Shown piece by piece: positions 10,603 to 19,421 of a DNA stretch of 64,000 nucleotides. Source of the DNA: Burkholderia plantarii (GTDB lineage Bacteria; Pseudomonadota; Gammaproteobacteria; Burkholderiales; Burkholderiaceae); NCBI RefSeq assembly GCF_001411805.1, contig NZ_CP007213.1:2604001-2668000 (forward strand). The letters run 5' to 3'. The notes under the pieces were generated by a model. That model made no database searches, was not told where the DNA came from, and saw only the letters and a program-made list of their open reading frames with translations. Both the position numbers and the translations under genes were made by a program. Every line of letters starts with the position of its first letter. Within the stretch, counting starts at the first letter, position 1.

Positions 10603-12849
10603 TCAGACGGCGCCCGCCACCGGCCACGCACGGCGCGCCAGCGCCGCGGCGACGCGCTCGATCACGGCCGGCCAGTCGCCGGGCCGGTCCTGCCGGAACA
10701 GCGTCGCGCCCGGATACCACGGGCTGTCGTCGCGATCGAGCAGCCAGCGCCAGTCGGGCACGCGCGGCAGCAGCACCCAGAGCGGCCGGCCGAGCGCGCC
10801 GGCCAGGTGCGCGATCGAGGTGTCGACGCTGATCACGAGATCGAGCGCCTCGACCAGCGCGGCGGTGTCGGCGAAGCTCTCGAGCGCCTCGCCGAACGAC
10901 GCGACGCCGCTGGCCGCGAACGCCTCGGCGTCGCGCGGGCGCACCGCCTGCTGCAGGCTCACGACGCTGGCGCCCGACGCGGCGATCCAGGGCGCGAGCA
11001 TCGCGAACGGAATCGAGCGGTTCAGGTCGTTGGCATGGCGCGGATTGCCCGACCACGCGAGGCCCACGCGCGGCCGGCCCGGCGCGGCCACGGCATCGAG
11101 CCGCGCCGCCCACGCCGCGCGCCGCGCGGGATCGGCCCGCAGGTACGGCACGGCGGCCGGCACGGTTTCGATGGTGGTGCGAAACGCGTAGGGCAGGCTC
11201 ATCAGCGGGCACTGGAAATCGAAGCCCGGCAGGCTCTGGCCGTCGTCGACCACGCGGCTCACGCCGCGCAGCGTGCCGAGCAGCTCGACGAGCGGCGCCG
11301 GCACCTCGACGTAGACGGTGGCGCCCAGCTCGCTCACGACGCTGGCGTAGCGGCAGAACTGCAGCACGTCGCCATAGCCCTGCTCGGCATGCAGCAGGAT
11401 GCTGCGGCCCGCGAGCGATGCCTCGCCGGTCCAGGCCGGCCGCTCGGCGTAGCGCCGGTCGCGCAGCGTGTCGGCGGCTTGCCAGCGCGCCTCGTGGCGC
11501 GCCCAGCCGAGCGCGTAGTCGCCCGTCAGCAGCCGGCAGAACGCCTCGGTGCGCAACGCCTCGCCGAGGTAGGGGTCGCGCTCGCGCGCGAGCAGCAGGT
11601 CGGCCAGCGCGGCGTCGTGGCGGCCCATGTGCTGCCGCGTCAGCGCGCGCGTGAACAGCGCGCGCGCGGTGTCGGCCGGGGCCTCGGCGCCGGCCGCGTG
11701 GCTCGCGAGCGCGTCGTCGTAGCGGCCGAGCAGCTGCAGCGTCAGCGCGCGCTGGTACAGCAGCTCGGGCTGCGGGCCGGCCAGCGCGAGCGCGCGATCG
11801 AAATGATCGAGCGCCTCGGCGGGACGGCCCAGCGCGCGCAGCGCGGCCGCGCGGTTGCGCAGCGCGTCGACGCTGTCGGGCAGCCGCGCCAGCGCCTCGG
11901 CATAGGCCTGCTCGGCCTCCTCGTGGCGTTCGAGCCCGAGCAGCGCGTTGCCGCGGCCGAGCCAGGCCGGCCCGCTGTCGCGGCTCAGCGCGAGCAGCCG
12001 GTCGCAGCGCGCGAGCAGGTCCGCGTGGGCATGCATCAGGTCGAGCGCGATGCAGCTCGCGAACAGCAGCATCGCGTCGTCCGGCGCGCGCGCGAGCCCC
12101 TCGTCGAACCAGACGAGCGCTTCGGCGGGACGGCCGCTCTCGATCATCGCCATCCCGCAGGCATGGACCAGATCCGGGGTCTTGCCACGCACCACCACCG
12201 CGAGCTGGTAGCTGTGCAGCGCCTCGGCGGGCCGGCCGAGCGCGCGCAGCGCGTCGCCGCGGATCACATGGGCGGTCGCGTCGTTCGGCATCAGCTGCAG
12301 CGCCTGCCCGATGCTGATCAGCGCATCGGCGGGCCGGCCGCCGCGCCGCAGCGCGTCGGCGCGGCGCTGCCAGGCGCGCGCGTTGCCGGGCTCGCGCGCG
12401 AGCGTGCGCTCGTAGGCGGCGGCGGCATCCAGGTAGCGCGCGAGTCCGGCCAGCGCGTCGCCGCGCGCGGCGTGCGCGACCGGATTGGCCGGCTCCCCGG
12501 CCAGCGCGCGCCCGGCGAGCGCGAGCGCCTCGTCGTGGCGGCCAATCCCGGCCAGCGCCGCCGCGTGGTTCGCGACGGCCCACGGCAGGCTCAGGCCGAG
12601 CTGCAGCGAGCGCGCCAGCAGCGGCTCCGCGCGCGCCGGGTCGTGCAGTTGCAGCAGCACGACGCCGAGCAGGTGCATTGCCTCGACGTGGTCCGGCGCC
12701 ATCGCGAGCACGCCTTCGTAGAGGCGCCTCGCGCCCGCGAAGTCGCGCCGCTCGACACAGCCGCGCGCGTTGCGCAGCGCATCGTCGAGCGCCGCGCGCA
12801 GCGGCGCGGACACGCCGGCGGGCGCCGCCTGCGGGACCGTCCGGCTCAC
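10603..12849 (-). CDS. TPR-repeat protein with C-terminal glycosyltransferase-like domain (TPR-GT 1)
   Basis: 748 residues from a GTG at 12849. The start overlaps the stop of the upstream paralogue by four bases (GTGA), so the two are translationally coupled. Residues about 10-410 are tandem TPRs (recurring G-R-x-x-E-A-L and A-x-x-x-x-A-L-A spacing). Residues about 450-740 form a GT-B-like domain resembling ADP-heptose/GT9-type transferases: ILLHAEQGYGDVLQFCRYA, GLAWSGNP, VISVDTSIAHLAGALGRP and DRDDSPWYPGA. The NCBI-style name for this architecture is TPR-containing glycosyltransferase family protein. Location downstream of a giant adhesin suggests protein or surface glycan glycosylation; donor and acceptor are not deducible. 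Confidence 0.85.
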   Translation of the reverse strand: MSRTVPQAAPAGVSAPLRAALDDALRNARGCVERRDFAGARRLYEGVLAMAPDHVEAMHLLGVVLLQLHDPARAEPLLARSLQLGLSLPWAVANHAAALAGIGRHDEALALAGRALAGEPANPVAHAARGDALAGLARYLDAAAAYERTLAREPGNARAWQRRADALRRGGRPADALISIGQALQLMPNDATAHVIRGDALRALGRPAEALHSYQLAVVVRGKTPDLVHACGMAMIESGRPAEALVWFDEGLARAPDDAMLLFASCIALDLMHAHADLLARCDRLLALSRDSGPAWLGRGNALLGLERHEEAEQAYAEALARLPDSVDALRNRAAALRALGRPAEALDHFDRALALAGPQPELLYQRALTLQLLGRYDDALASHAAGAEAPADTARALFTRALTRQHMGRHDAALADLLLARERDPYLGEALRTEAFCRLLTGDYALGWARHEARWQAADTLRDRRYAERPAWTGEASLAGRSILLHAEQGYGDVLQFCRYASVVSELGATVYVEVPAPLVELLGTLRGVSRVVDDGQSLPGFDFQCPLMSLPYAFRTTIETVPAAVPYLRADPARRAAWAARLDAVAAPGRPRVGLAWSGNPRHANDLNRSIPFAMLAPWIAASGASVVSLQQAVRPRDAEAFAASGVASFGEALESFADTAALVEALDLVISVDTSIAHLAGALGRPLWVLLPRVPDWRWLLDRDDSPWYPGATLFRQDRPGDWPAVIERVAAALARRAWPVAGAV

Positions 12850-15098
12850 CGCCCGCTCCCGCGCGCGATGGCCGGCAGCGCCGCCGCGAGCCGCTCGATC
12901 ACGCTCGCCCACTGGCCGCCGGCCGACTGCCGGATCAGGCGCGCGCCCGGATACCACGGGCTGTCGTCGCGATCGAGCAGCCAGCGGAAGTCGGGCGTGT
13001 ACGGCAGCAGCACCACCAGCGGCCGGCCGAGCGCGCCCGCCAGGTGGGCCACCGAGGTGTCCACGCTGATCACGCAGTCCATCGTCTCGATCAGCGCGGC
13101 GGTCTCGGCGAAATCGGCCAGCTCGTCGCCGACGAAGTGGATCGCGCTCGCGTCGAGCGCCGCGCGGTCCTCGTCGCGCACCATCTTCTGCAGGCTGACC
13201 CAGGTGTGGCGGTCGTCCACCAGCGGCAGCAGGTCGGCGAGCCGGATCGAACGGTTGCGGTCGTTCAGGTGCAGCGGGTTGCCGGACCAGACCACGCCGA
13301 TTCGCGGTTTCGCCGCGCCGCCGAAACGCTCGCGCCAGCGCGCCGCGAGCAGCGGATCGGCGCGCAGGTAGGACGGCGCCGCCGGGATCGAGTCGAGATC
13401 GGTGCGGAACTCGAGCGGCAGGCTCATCAGCGGGCAATGCAGGTCGAACGGCGGCAGCGGCGCATCCCTCGCGACCAGCGCGTCGACGCCGTCGAGCGAG
13501 CCGAGCAGCGCCACCAGTTCGGGCTGCACCTCGAGCACGACGCGCGCGCCGAGCGCCTTCACGAGCGGCGCGTAGCGGCAGAACTGCAGCGTGTCGCCGA
13601 GGCCCTGCTCCGCGTAGAGCAGGATGGTCCGGCCGTCGAGCGGCATGCCGTGCTTCCAGCGCGGCTGCGCGAACGTGCGGCGGCTCGGGTCGAGCTGGGT
13701 GTCGCGCCAGCGCCATTCGTAGGCGTCCCAGCCGGTTTCGAAATCGCCGGTCGCGAGGCACAGGAACGAGCGCGTGGTTTGTGCCTGCACGAAGCCGGGA
13801 TCGATCGCGATCGCGTCGGCATAGGCCCGGCGCGCCTCGTCGTGGCGACGCAGCGCGCGCAGCGCGTTGCCGCGGTGGAAATGCGCGAGCTTGTCGTCGG
13901 GCGTGGCGGCGATCACCGCGTCGAGATCGTCGAGCGCGAGGTCGTAATGGTGCGCCTCGAGCAGCGCGCGGCCGCGCACGAAGCGCGCCGGCAGGTGGCC
14001 GGCGTCGATCGCCAGCGCGCGGTCGCAGGCGGCGCGCGCCTCGTCGTGGCGGCCCACGGCGGTCAGCGCGCTGGCCTGGTTGCAAAGCACGCCCACCGCA
14101 TCCGGCGCGACCTCGAGCGCGCGCGCATAGCTGTCGAGCGCGTCGGCGATCCGCCCGAGCTGCGCCGCGGCGTTGCCGCGCTGCGCGAGCGCCAGCGCAT
14201 GGCGCGGATCGAGTTCGAGCACGCGGTCGCAGCGCGCCAGCACCTCGGCGTGGCGGCCGAGCTGGCCGAGCGCGATGGTGCTGTTGAACAGCGCGTCCAC
14301 GAAACCGGGATGGGCGGCCACCGCCGAGTTGAAATCGGCGAGCGCGCGCGCCGGCTCCTGCAAGTCGAGCCAGGCGACCCCGCGCAGGAACAGCGTCTCG
14401 ACATGGCCCGGCGCCAGCGCGAGCGCGTGGCCGTAGCTGTCCACCGCGTCGCGGAAGCGCCCCAGCGAACGCAGCACCAGCCCGCGCGCACGCTGCGCGT
14501 CGAAGGTGCGGCCGGCCAGCTGCAGCGCGCGATCGCAGTCGCGCAGCGCTTCCTCGAGCCGGCCGAGCGCCTGGCGCGCCTCGCCGCGCCGCACGTAGCC
14601 GTCGGCGAAGTTCGGCACCTGTTCGAGCAGGCGGTCGTAGTTCTCGCAGGCATCGTCATGCCGGCCAAGCCGGGCCAGCAGCCCGGCGCGCTGGAACAGC
14701 GCGCGCTGGTGGCCCGGCTGCAGCGCGAGCGCCTCGTCCAGGCGGCTCAGCGCCTCCGCTTCACGGCCGAGCCCGGCCAGCACCGCCGAATAGTTGGCGA
14801 GCGCAAGCGCCACCGGCCGGCGCTCCACCGAGCGCCGCATCAGCGGCTCGGCCTCGTCGAGCCGCCCTTGCTGGAAACGCACCGCGCCCAGCAGATGCAG
14901 CGCCTCGGGATGTCCGGCGTCGAGCGCGAGCAGTTCCTGGTAAGCCTGTTCCGCCTGCTGGAGCGCGCCCTCGTGGTGCGCGCGGCGCGCGCGCGCGAGC
15001 AGCCGTTCGAGCACGGCGTCATCGGGCGGACCGAGTCCGGTCTGGCCCGGCCCGCCGGCCGGGCTGGCGAACGTGGTCCCTTCCCCCTTCGATATCAT
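12846..15098 (-). CDS. TPR-repeat protein with C-terminal glycosyltransferase-like domain (TPR-GT 2)
   Basis: 750 residues from the ATG at 15098, preceded by AGGGG about eight bases upstream. This is a paralogue of the gene it overlaps downstream, with the same plan: about twelve TPR units (residues about 15-440), then a GT-B/GT9-like domain with ILLYAEQGLGDTLQFCRYA, VVWSGNPLHLNDRNRSI, SLQKMV and VISVDTSVAHLAGALGRP. The Gly-rich GLGD loop is intact. The open frame extends upstream of 15098 into non-coding-looking Ala/Arg sequence, so the inner ATG is preferred. Probably cytoplasmic. Coupled expression with TPR-GT 1 suggests a heteromeric or sequentially acting pair; the substrate is unknown. 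Confidence 0.85.
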   Translation of the reverse strand: MISKGEGTTFASPAGGPGQTGLGPPDDAVLERLLARARRAHHEGALQQAEQAYQELLALDAGHPEALHLLGAVRFQQGRLDEAEPLMRRSVERRPVALALANYSAVLAGLGREAEALSRLDEALALQPGHQRALFQRAGLLARLGRHDDACENYDRLLEQVPNFADGYVRRGEARQALGRLEEALRDCDRALQLAGRTFDAQRARGLVLRSLGRFRDAVDSYGHALALAPGHVETLFLRGVAWLDLQEPARALADFNSAVAAHPGFVDALFNSTIALGQLGRHAEVLARCDRVLELDPRHALALAQRGNAAAQLGRIADALDSYARALEVAPDAVGVLCNQASALTAVGRHDEARAACDRALAIDAGHLPARFVRGRALLEAHHYDLALDDLDAVIAATPDDKLAHFHRGNALRALRRHDEARRAYADAIAIDPGFVQAQTTRSFLCLATGDFETGWDAYEWRWRDTQLDPSRRTFAQPRWKHGMPLDGRTILLYAEQGLGDTLQFCRYAPLVKALGARVVLEVQPELVALLGSLDGVDALVARDAPLPPFDLHCPLMSLPLEFRTDLDSIPAAPSYLRADPLLAARWRERFGGAAKPRIGVVWSGNPLHLNDRNRSIRLADLLPLVDDRHTWVSLQKMVRDEDRAALDASAIHFVGDELADFAETAALIETMDCVISVDTSVAHLAGALGRPLVVLLPYTPDFRWLLDRDDSPWYPGARLIRQSAGGQWASVIERLAAALPAIARGSGR

Positions 15099-15294
15099 CG
15101 TGTGGCCCCTGTTCTCTCTGCGATATGTCTGGTTGCCCGGCGTGTCGGACGCGCGCGCGGCGGCGGCGGCGAGCCATGCCGTGCCCGCTTCGCGGATTTT
15201 TCGTTCGCGGCCGGACCGACCGGCGCGTCCGGCGAACGCGCGCAACGCCGAGCGCCGCGCCGATGAGGCTAGCGGACGACCCGTAACACCGGTA

Positions 15295-15448
15295 TGACGA
15301 AAGTTACGGAACATTTGACCGGGCCGCGCCGGCACGCCCCGCACGGCCGGTGCCGGCGCCGGTTGCCCGTGCCCGGCGGCCGTTCCGGCTCGCACCCCGG
15401 GTTGGCCCGAGCCGCGTGCCGCGCCGAAAAGGTTCGTAGCTTTCGACA
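15295..15448. promoter_or_regulatory. Divergent control region with two inverted copies of the shared 18-bp motif (sites B and C)
   Basis: The 524-base gap 15099-15622 separates TPR-GT 2 (left, minus) from the pseudopilin pair (right, plus). It holds TGACGAAAGTTACGGAAC at 15295-15312 (the motif on the minus strand) and GGTTCGTAGCTTTCGACA at 15431-15448 (plus strand), so the two copies face opposite ways about 120 bp apart. I see no credible gene here. Function as a shared operator or promoter for both directions is inference. Confidence 0.5.
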
Positions 15449-15622
15449 CGCGGCTGCCATGCCGCCTGCTTAAGGTGCAAGCGCATGGGGCGGCCCCGCC
15501 GCCGTGTCCCGTCTCATGCCTCGCGTTCCGGCCGGCTGCGGCCCGCTGCGGCACACGCGGCGTCATTTCGATACCCGGGACGTGGCACGGCGGCAACGCC
15601 GGCCGCGCCCGACCAACCAACG

Positions 15623-16042
15623 ATGTCCGGGATGAGCCTTCGAGCCGACGACAGACGCGCCACGCGACCGGCGCCACGGGGTTTCACGCTGATCGAGGTG
15701 CTGATCGCGCTGGCGATCGTCGCGATCGCGCTCGGCGCGGTGATGCGCGCGATCGGTTCGCTCGCGACCGACACCGACGCGGCGCGCATGCGCCTGCTCG
15801 CGCTCTGGAGCGCCGACAACGCGCTCGGCTCGTTGAAGATCGGCGCCGCCTGGCCGCCTGTCGGCCGCACCCGCTTCGCCTGTCCGCAAGGTCCCTACGC
15901 ATTCGTCTGCCGCCAGACGGTGGTGGCGCTCGCGATGCCGCGTCTGCGGCAGGTGTCGGTCAGCGTCTATGCCTCGGATTCGAGCCGCAACGTGCTCGCG
16001 GAGGTCGTCTCCGTGGTCCAGAATGAAGCGCGCGGCAACTGA
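15623..16042 (+). CDS. Type II secretion minor pseudopilin, GspI-like
   Basis: 139 residues from ATG 15623 (ATG 15632 also possible). A basic leader of about 20 residues ends in PRG, followed by FTLIEVLIALAIVAIALGAV: the prepilin-peptidase site (G|F, with E at +5) and hydrophobic helix. The size and the V-Q-N-E-A ending suit GspI/PulI. In the T2SS, GspI forms the pseudopilus tip with GspJ and GspK. It overlaps the GspJ-like gene by 20 bases. No other gsp genes lie in this window, so it is an orphan pair here or part of a system outside the left edge. Assignment as GspI rather than another class of type IV prepilin-like protein is moderately sure. Confidence 0.75.
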   Translation: MSGMSLRADDRRATRPAPRGFTLIEVLIALAIVAIALGAVMRAIGSLATDTDAARMRLLALWSADNALGSLKIGAAWPPVGRTRFACPQGPYAFVCRQTVVALAMPRLRQVSVSVYASDSSRNVLAEVVSVVQNEARGN

Positions 16043-16700
16043 GCGGCGCGCCGGGCGCCCCGGCCGGCCGCGCGCGCGCGGCTTCACGCTGATCGAGATG
16101 CTGGTGGCGATCGCGCTGATCGCCGTGATCGCGCTGCTGTCGTGGCGCGGGCTCGACGCGACGATCCGCGGCCGCGACACGATCGCCGCGAACCTGTCCC
16201 AGACGCGCCTGCTCGGCCGCTACTTCTCGCAGCTGCAGTTCGACCTGCTCAACCTGGCGACGGCCGACGAGGTGTTCGGGCCGCCGCTGCGGATCAAGCC
16301 GAACGAGCTGGTGCTGGTGCGCCACGTCGGGATCGGTAGCGGGCCGACCTCGGTGCAGGTGGTGCGCTACCAGCTGAAGGGCCACGCGCTGATGCGCAGC
16401 GCCTCGCAGCCGCTCGCCTCGCTGACCGAACTCGACGCGACGCTGCGCGAGATGGACAAGTACGCCGGCGTGGTGGTCACGCAGGATGCGCGCTCGATGC
16501 AGCTGTCGGTGTGGGTGCCGCCCGCCGGCTGGACCGGCAGCCAGGTCGCGGTCGAGGACGTCTACGCGCACTTTCTCGCGCAGCACGGCATCGGCAGCCT
16601 CGCGACGCTCGGCGCGCCGCTGCCGCGCGGCCTGCGCTTCACGGTGACGGTCGGCTCGCCGCCGGTCGAATACTCGCGGACCATCCCGATCGGCCAGTGA
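16023..16700 (+). CDS. Type II secretion minor pseudopilin, GspJ-like
   Basis: 225 residues from ATG 16023, inside the end of the GspI-like gene (20-base overlap). A basic leader ends in RARG, then FTLIEMLVAIALIAVIALLS, the class III signal with Glu at +5. The mature body (about 205 residues, with SWRGLDATIRGRD and FSQLQFDLLNL) resembles GspJ/PulJ, which caps the pseudopilus with GspI. GspK, GspG and the assembly ATPase are absent nearby. The location between two TPR-GT genes of the adhesin module suggests a role in exporting or displaying a surface protein. Confidence 0.75.
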   Translation: MKRAATERRAGRPGRPRARGFTLIEMLVAIALIAVIALLSWRGLDATIRGRDTIAANLSQTRLLGRYFSQLQFDLLNLATADEVFGPPLRIKPNELVLVRHVGIGSGPTSVQVVRYQLKGHALMRSASQPLASLTELDATLREMDKYAGVVVTQDARSMQLSVWVPPAGWTGSQVAVEDVYAHFLAQHGIGSLATLGAPLPRGLRFTVTVGSPPVEYSRTIPIGQ

Positions 16701-16809
16701 CGGGCCGGCGACGAACCGGCGACGGCACCAGCGCGGCCGGCCGCGTGCGGCGCGCCCCACTGCCGCGAGGGCAACCGCGAAGCTCGGCCGCACGCGCAGC
16801 GGCGCAAAT

Positions 16810-16827
16810 GGTCCGTAGCTTTCGTCA
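16810..16827 (+). promoter_or_regulatory. Shared 18-bp motif upstream of TPR-GT 3 (site D)
   Basis: GGTCCGTAGCTTTCGTCA, the best-matching copy of the motif, lies about 150 bp before the TPR-GT 3 start. The gap 16701-16980 has no gene. A partial inverted partner (TTACGG) follows within 15 bases. Confidence 0.45.
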
Positions 16828-16980
16828 CGGCGCCGTTACGGGCGCTCCGCTACGCTCGTCCCGATCGCGGGCGGGCAAGCGAGCGAGCGAGCGGCGCGGG
16901 CACGCAGCCCGACGGCACGGCAATGGCCGGCCGCCTCGCGCGCCGCGACGGCAAGCGGATATCGGTCAACGGGAGGGCAT

Positions 16981-19215
16981 GTGTCGGGCGAATCGGGGAA
17001 CAACATGGCGGGGCAGGCATCGGAGGCGCGCACCACGGCGCCGTCGACGGTGGCGACGGACCTGAAGCGGGCCAGGAACGCGCATGAAACGGGCCGCTTC
17101 GGCGATGCCGCGCGCGACTACCGCGCCGTGCTCGACCAGGACCCGGCGCATCCGGAGGCGCTCCACCTGTTCGGCGTGCTGCAGTTCCAGCGCGGCGACG
17201 CGGCCGAGGCCGAGGCGCTGCTGCGGCAGGCGCTGACGGTGCTGCCCTCGCAGGTGCGCGCGCGATCCGACCTCGGCGGCGTGATCGGCGCGCAAGGCCG
17301 CCTCGAGGAAGCGCTCGAACATTTCGCGGCGGCCCTGCGCCTCGATCCGGACGACCTGGTGACGCTGGTGCGCCAGGCCAACACGCTGCTCGAACTGCGC
17401 CGCCACGCCGCCGCGCTGGCCGCCTACGACCGCGCGCTGGCGGTCTCGCCGCTCGCGATCGACGCGCTCTGCAATCGCGGCGGCGCGCTGCGTGCGCTGC
17501 GCCGCCACGACGAGGCGCTCGACACCTACGACCGCGCGCTGATGGTCGACCCGAATTCCTGCGAGGCCTGGTTCAACCGCGGCCTCGCGCTGCGCGACCT
17601 CGCCCGCCACGGCGAAGCGCTGCAGGCCTTCGAGCGCGCGGGCGAGCTGCGCCCCGGCGTGGCCGTGATCCTCGCGATGCGCGGCCACGCGCTGCTCGCC
17701 CTGGACCGCCCGGGCGAGGCGCTCGCGGCGCTGAACGAGGCGATCGCGGCGGACCCGTCGCGGCTCGACGCGCTGTCCGGCAGCGCCGCCGCGCTCGAGG
17801 CGCTGGGCCGCCACGACGAGGCGCTCGCGCGCTGCGAACGCGTGCTCGCCGTCGATCCCGCGCACCCGCCGGCGCTCGCCGGCCGCGCCAACGCGCTGCT
17901 GCGCGCCGGGCGCCACGCCGAGGCGCTGGCCGGCTACGACGCGGCGCTCGCGATCGAACCCGACGCGCTCGACATCCTCTGCAACCGCGCCGCCGCGCTG
18001 CGCGCGCTGGGCCGCCGCGACGAGGCGCTGGCCGTCTGCGACGCCATCCACGCGCGCGACGCAAGGTACGTCGACGCCTGGGCCGGTCGCGCCGGCGTGC
18101 TGCGCGAGCTGGGCCGTCACGACGAGGCGCTCGCCGCGGCCGAGCGCGTGGTGGCGCTGCGGCCCGAACAGGCCGCGGGCTGGCTCGAACTGGGCCGCCT
18201 GCGCCAGGAGCTGGGGCGCACCGTCGACGCGCTCGCCGCCTACGACCACGCGCTGCGCCTGAACCCCGTGCAGGCCGACGCGCATCTGGCGCGCGCGGCG
18301 CTGCTGCTGGCCGACGGCGACTTCACGCGCGGCTGGGCCGACTACGAATGGCGCCTCGACGACCCGCGCCGCGCGCGCGAGGCGCGGGTGTTCACGCAGC
18401 CGGCCTGGCACGGCGACACGGCACTCGACGGCCGCACGATCCTGCTGCATGCCGAACTCGATCCCGACGAAACGCTGCAGCTGTGCCGCTACGCGCCGCT
18501 CGTCGCGGCACGCGGCGCGCGCGTGGTGCTGGAAGTGCCGCCGCCGCTGCGCGAACTGATGGGGTCGCTGGCCGGTGTCGCGCAGGTGGTGGCGCGTGGC
18601 GACGTGCTGCCCGACTTCGACTGCCACTGCCCGCTGCCGAGCCTGCCGCGCGCGCTGCGCACCGAGCTGGCGACGATCCCCGGCGAAACGCCCTACCTGC
18701 ACGCCGATCCGGCGCGCGCGCGGCAGTGGGCCACGCGGCTCGGCGCGCCGGCGCGGCGCCGCGTCGGCCTGGCCTGGCGCGGCAACCCCGGCCATCACGA
18801 CGCCGGCGCGCGCGCCATCGCGCCGGCGCGGCTGCAGCCGTGGTTCACGCGCGATATCGAGTGGATCGCGCTGCAAGTACCGGACGAAAAGGACGAGAAG
18901 CACGAGAAGGAAGACGAGGCCGCGCTGGCCGCCACGCCGCTGCGGCGCGTCGACGACGACTTGATCTCGCTCGCCGATCTGGCCGCGCTGCTGCCCTCGC
19001 TCGATCTCGTGATCACGATGGATTCGGCCGTCGCGCATCTCGCCGGCGCGCTGGGGCGGCCGGTGTGGGTGCTGCTGCCGCGGCCGGCCGAGTCGCGCTG
19101 GTTGCGCGAGCGCGCGGACAGCCCGTGGTATCCCACGGCGCGGCTGTTCCGGCAGACCGAAGCCGGCCGTTGGGACGACGTGGTGGACGCGGTCGGGCGG
19201 GCGCTCGACGCCTGA
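16981..19215 (+). CDS. TPR-repeat protein with divergent glycosyltransferase-like domain (TPR-GT 3)
   Basis: 744 residues from GTG 16981, with GGGAGGG three bases upstream; ATG 17005 is an alternative with GGGGAA before it. TPR units fill residues about 25-445 and a GT9-like domain residues about 450-740. Key positions differ from the two other paralogues: the Gly-rich loop AEQGLGD is AELDPDE, WSGNP is WRGNP, DTS-AHLAGAL is DSAVAHLAGAL, and the segment after the ALQ equivalent of SLQ is a Lys/Glu-rich insert (about 637-650). The fold is probably kept, but donor binding may be altered or lost. It may be a regulatory or scaffold paralogue. It is transcribed away from the other two. Confidence 0.8.
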   Translation: MSGESGNNMAGQASEARTTAPSTVATDLKRARNAHETGRFGDAARDYRAVLDQDPAHPEALHLFGVLQFQRGDAAEAEALLRQALTVLPSQVRARSDLGGVIGAQGRLEEALEHFAAALRLDPDDLVTLVRQANTLLELRRHAAALAAYDRALAVSPLAIDALCNRGGALRALRRHDEALDTYDRALMVDPNSCEAWFNRGLALRDLARHGEALQAFERAGELRPGVAVILAMRGHALLALDRPGEALAALNEAIAADPSRLDALSGSAAALEALGRHDEALARCERVLAVDPAHPPALAGRANALLRAGRHAEALAGYDAALAIEPDALDILCNRAAALRALGRRDEALAVCDAIHARDARYVDAWAGRAGVLRELGRHDEALAAAERVVALRPEQAAGWLELGRLRQELGRTVDALAAYDHALRLNPVQADAHLARAALLLADGDFTRGWADYEWRLDDPRRAREARVFTQPAWHGDTALDGRTILLHAELDPDETLQLCRYAPLVAARGARVVLEVPPPLRELMGSLAGVAQVVARGDVLPDFDCHCPLPSLPRALRTELATIPGETPYLHADPARARQWATRLGAPARRRVGLAWRGNPGHHDAGARAIAPARLQPWFTRDIEWIALQVPDEKDEKHEKEDEAALAATPLRRVDDDLISLADLAALLPSLDLVITMDSAVAHLAGALGRPVWVLLPRPAESRWLRERADSPWYPTARLFRQTEAGRWDDVVDAVGRALDA

Positions 19216-19221
19216 GGTGTT

Positions 19222-19240
19222 GCGTGCCGGGGAGGCACGC
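19222..19240 (+). terminator. Hairpin after TPR-GT 3
   Basis: GCGTGCC, a 5-base loop, GGCACGC: a perfect 7-bp stem eight bases after the TPR-GT 3 stop codon. No T-tract follows, so intrinsic termination is uncertain. The rest of the gap to 19421 contains further GC-rich repeats and no gene. Confidence 0.35.
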
Positions 19241-19421
19241 GTCGCGCTCGACGCCGGGCCGGCACGGCTCGCCGGCGCCGCCGGCCGGCCCGGCCGGTCA
19301 TCGCGTCGTGCGTGGCCGCGCGCGCGGCGCGCGACCCGTGGTTGCCGTCCGCGCGAAACCCGCGCCCGGCGAAACGGCATCCACGATCACGACGGCGACG
19401 CCGATGACGCCGCGCGCGCCG

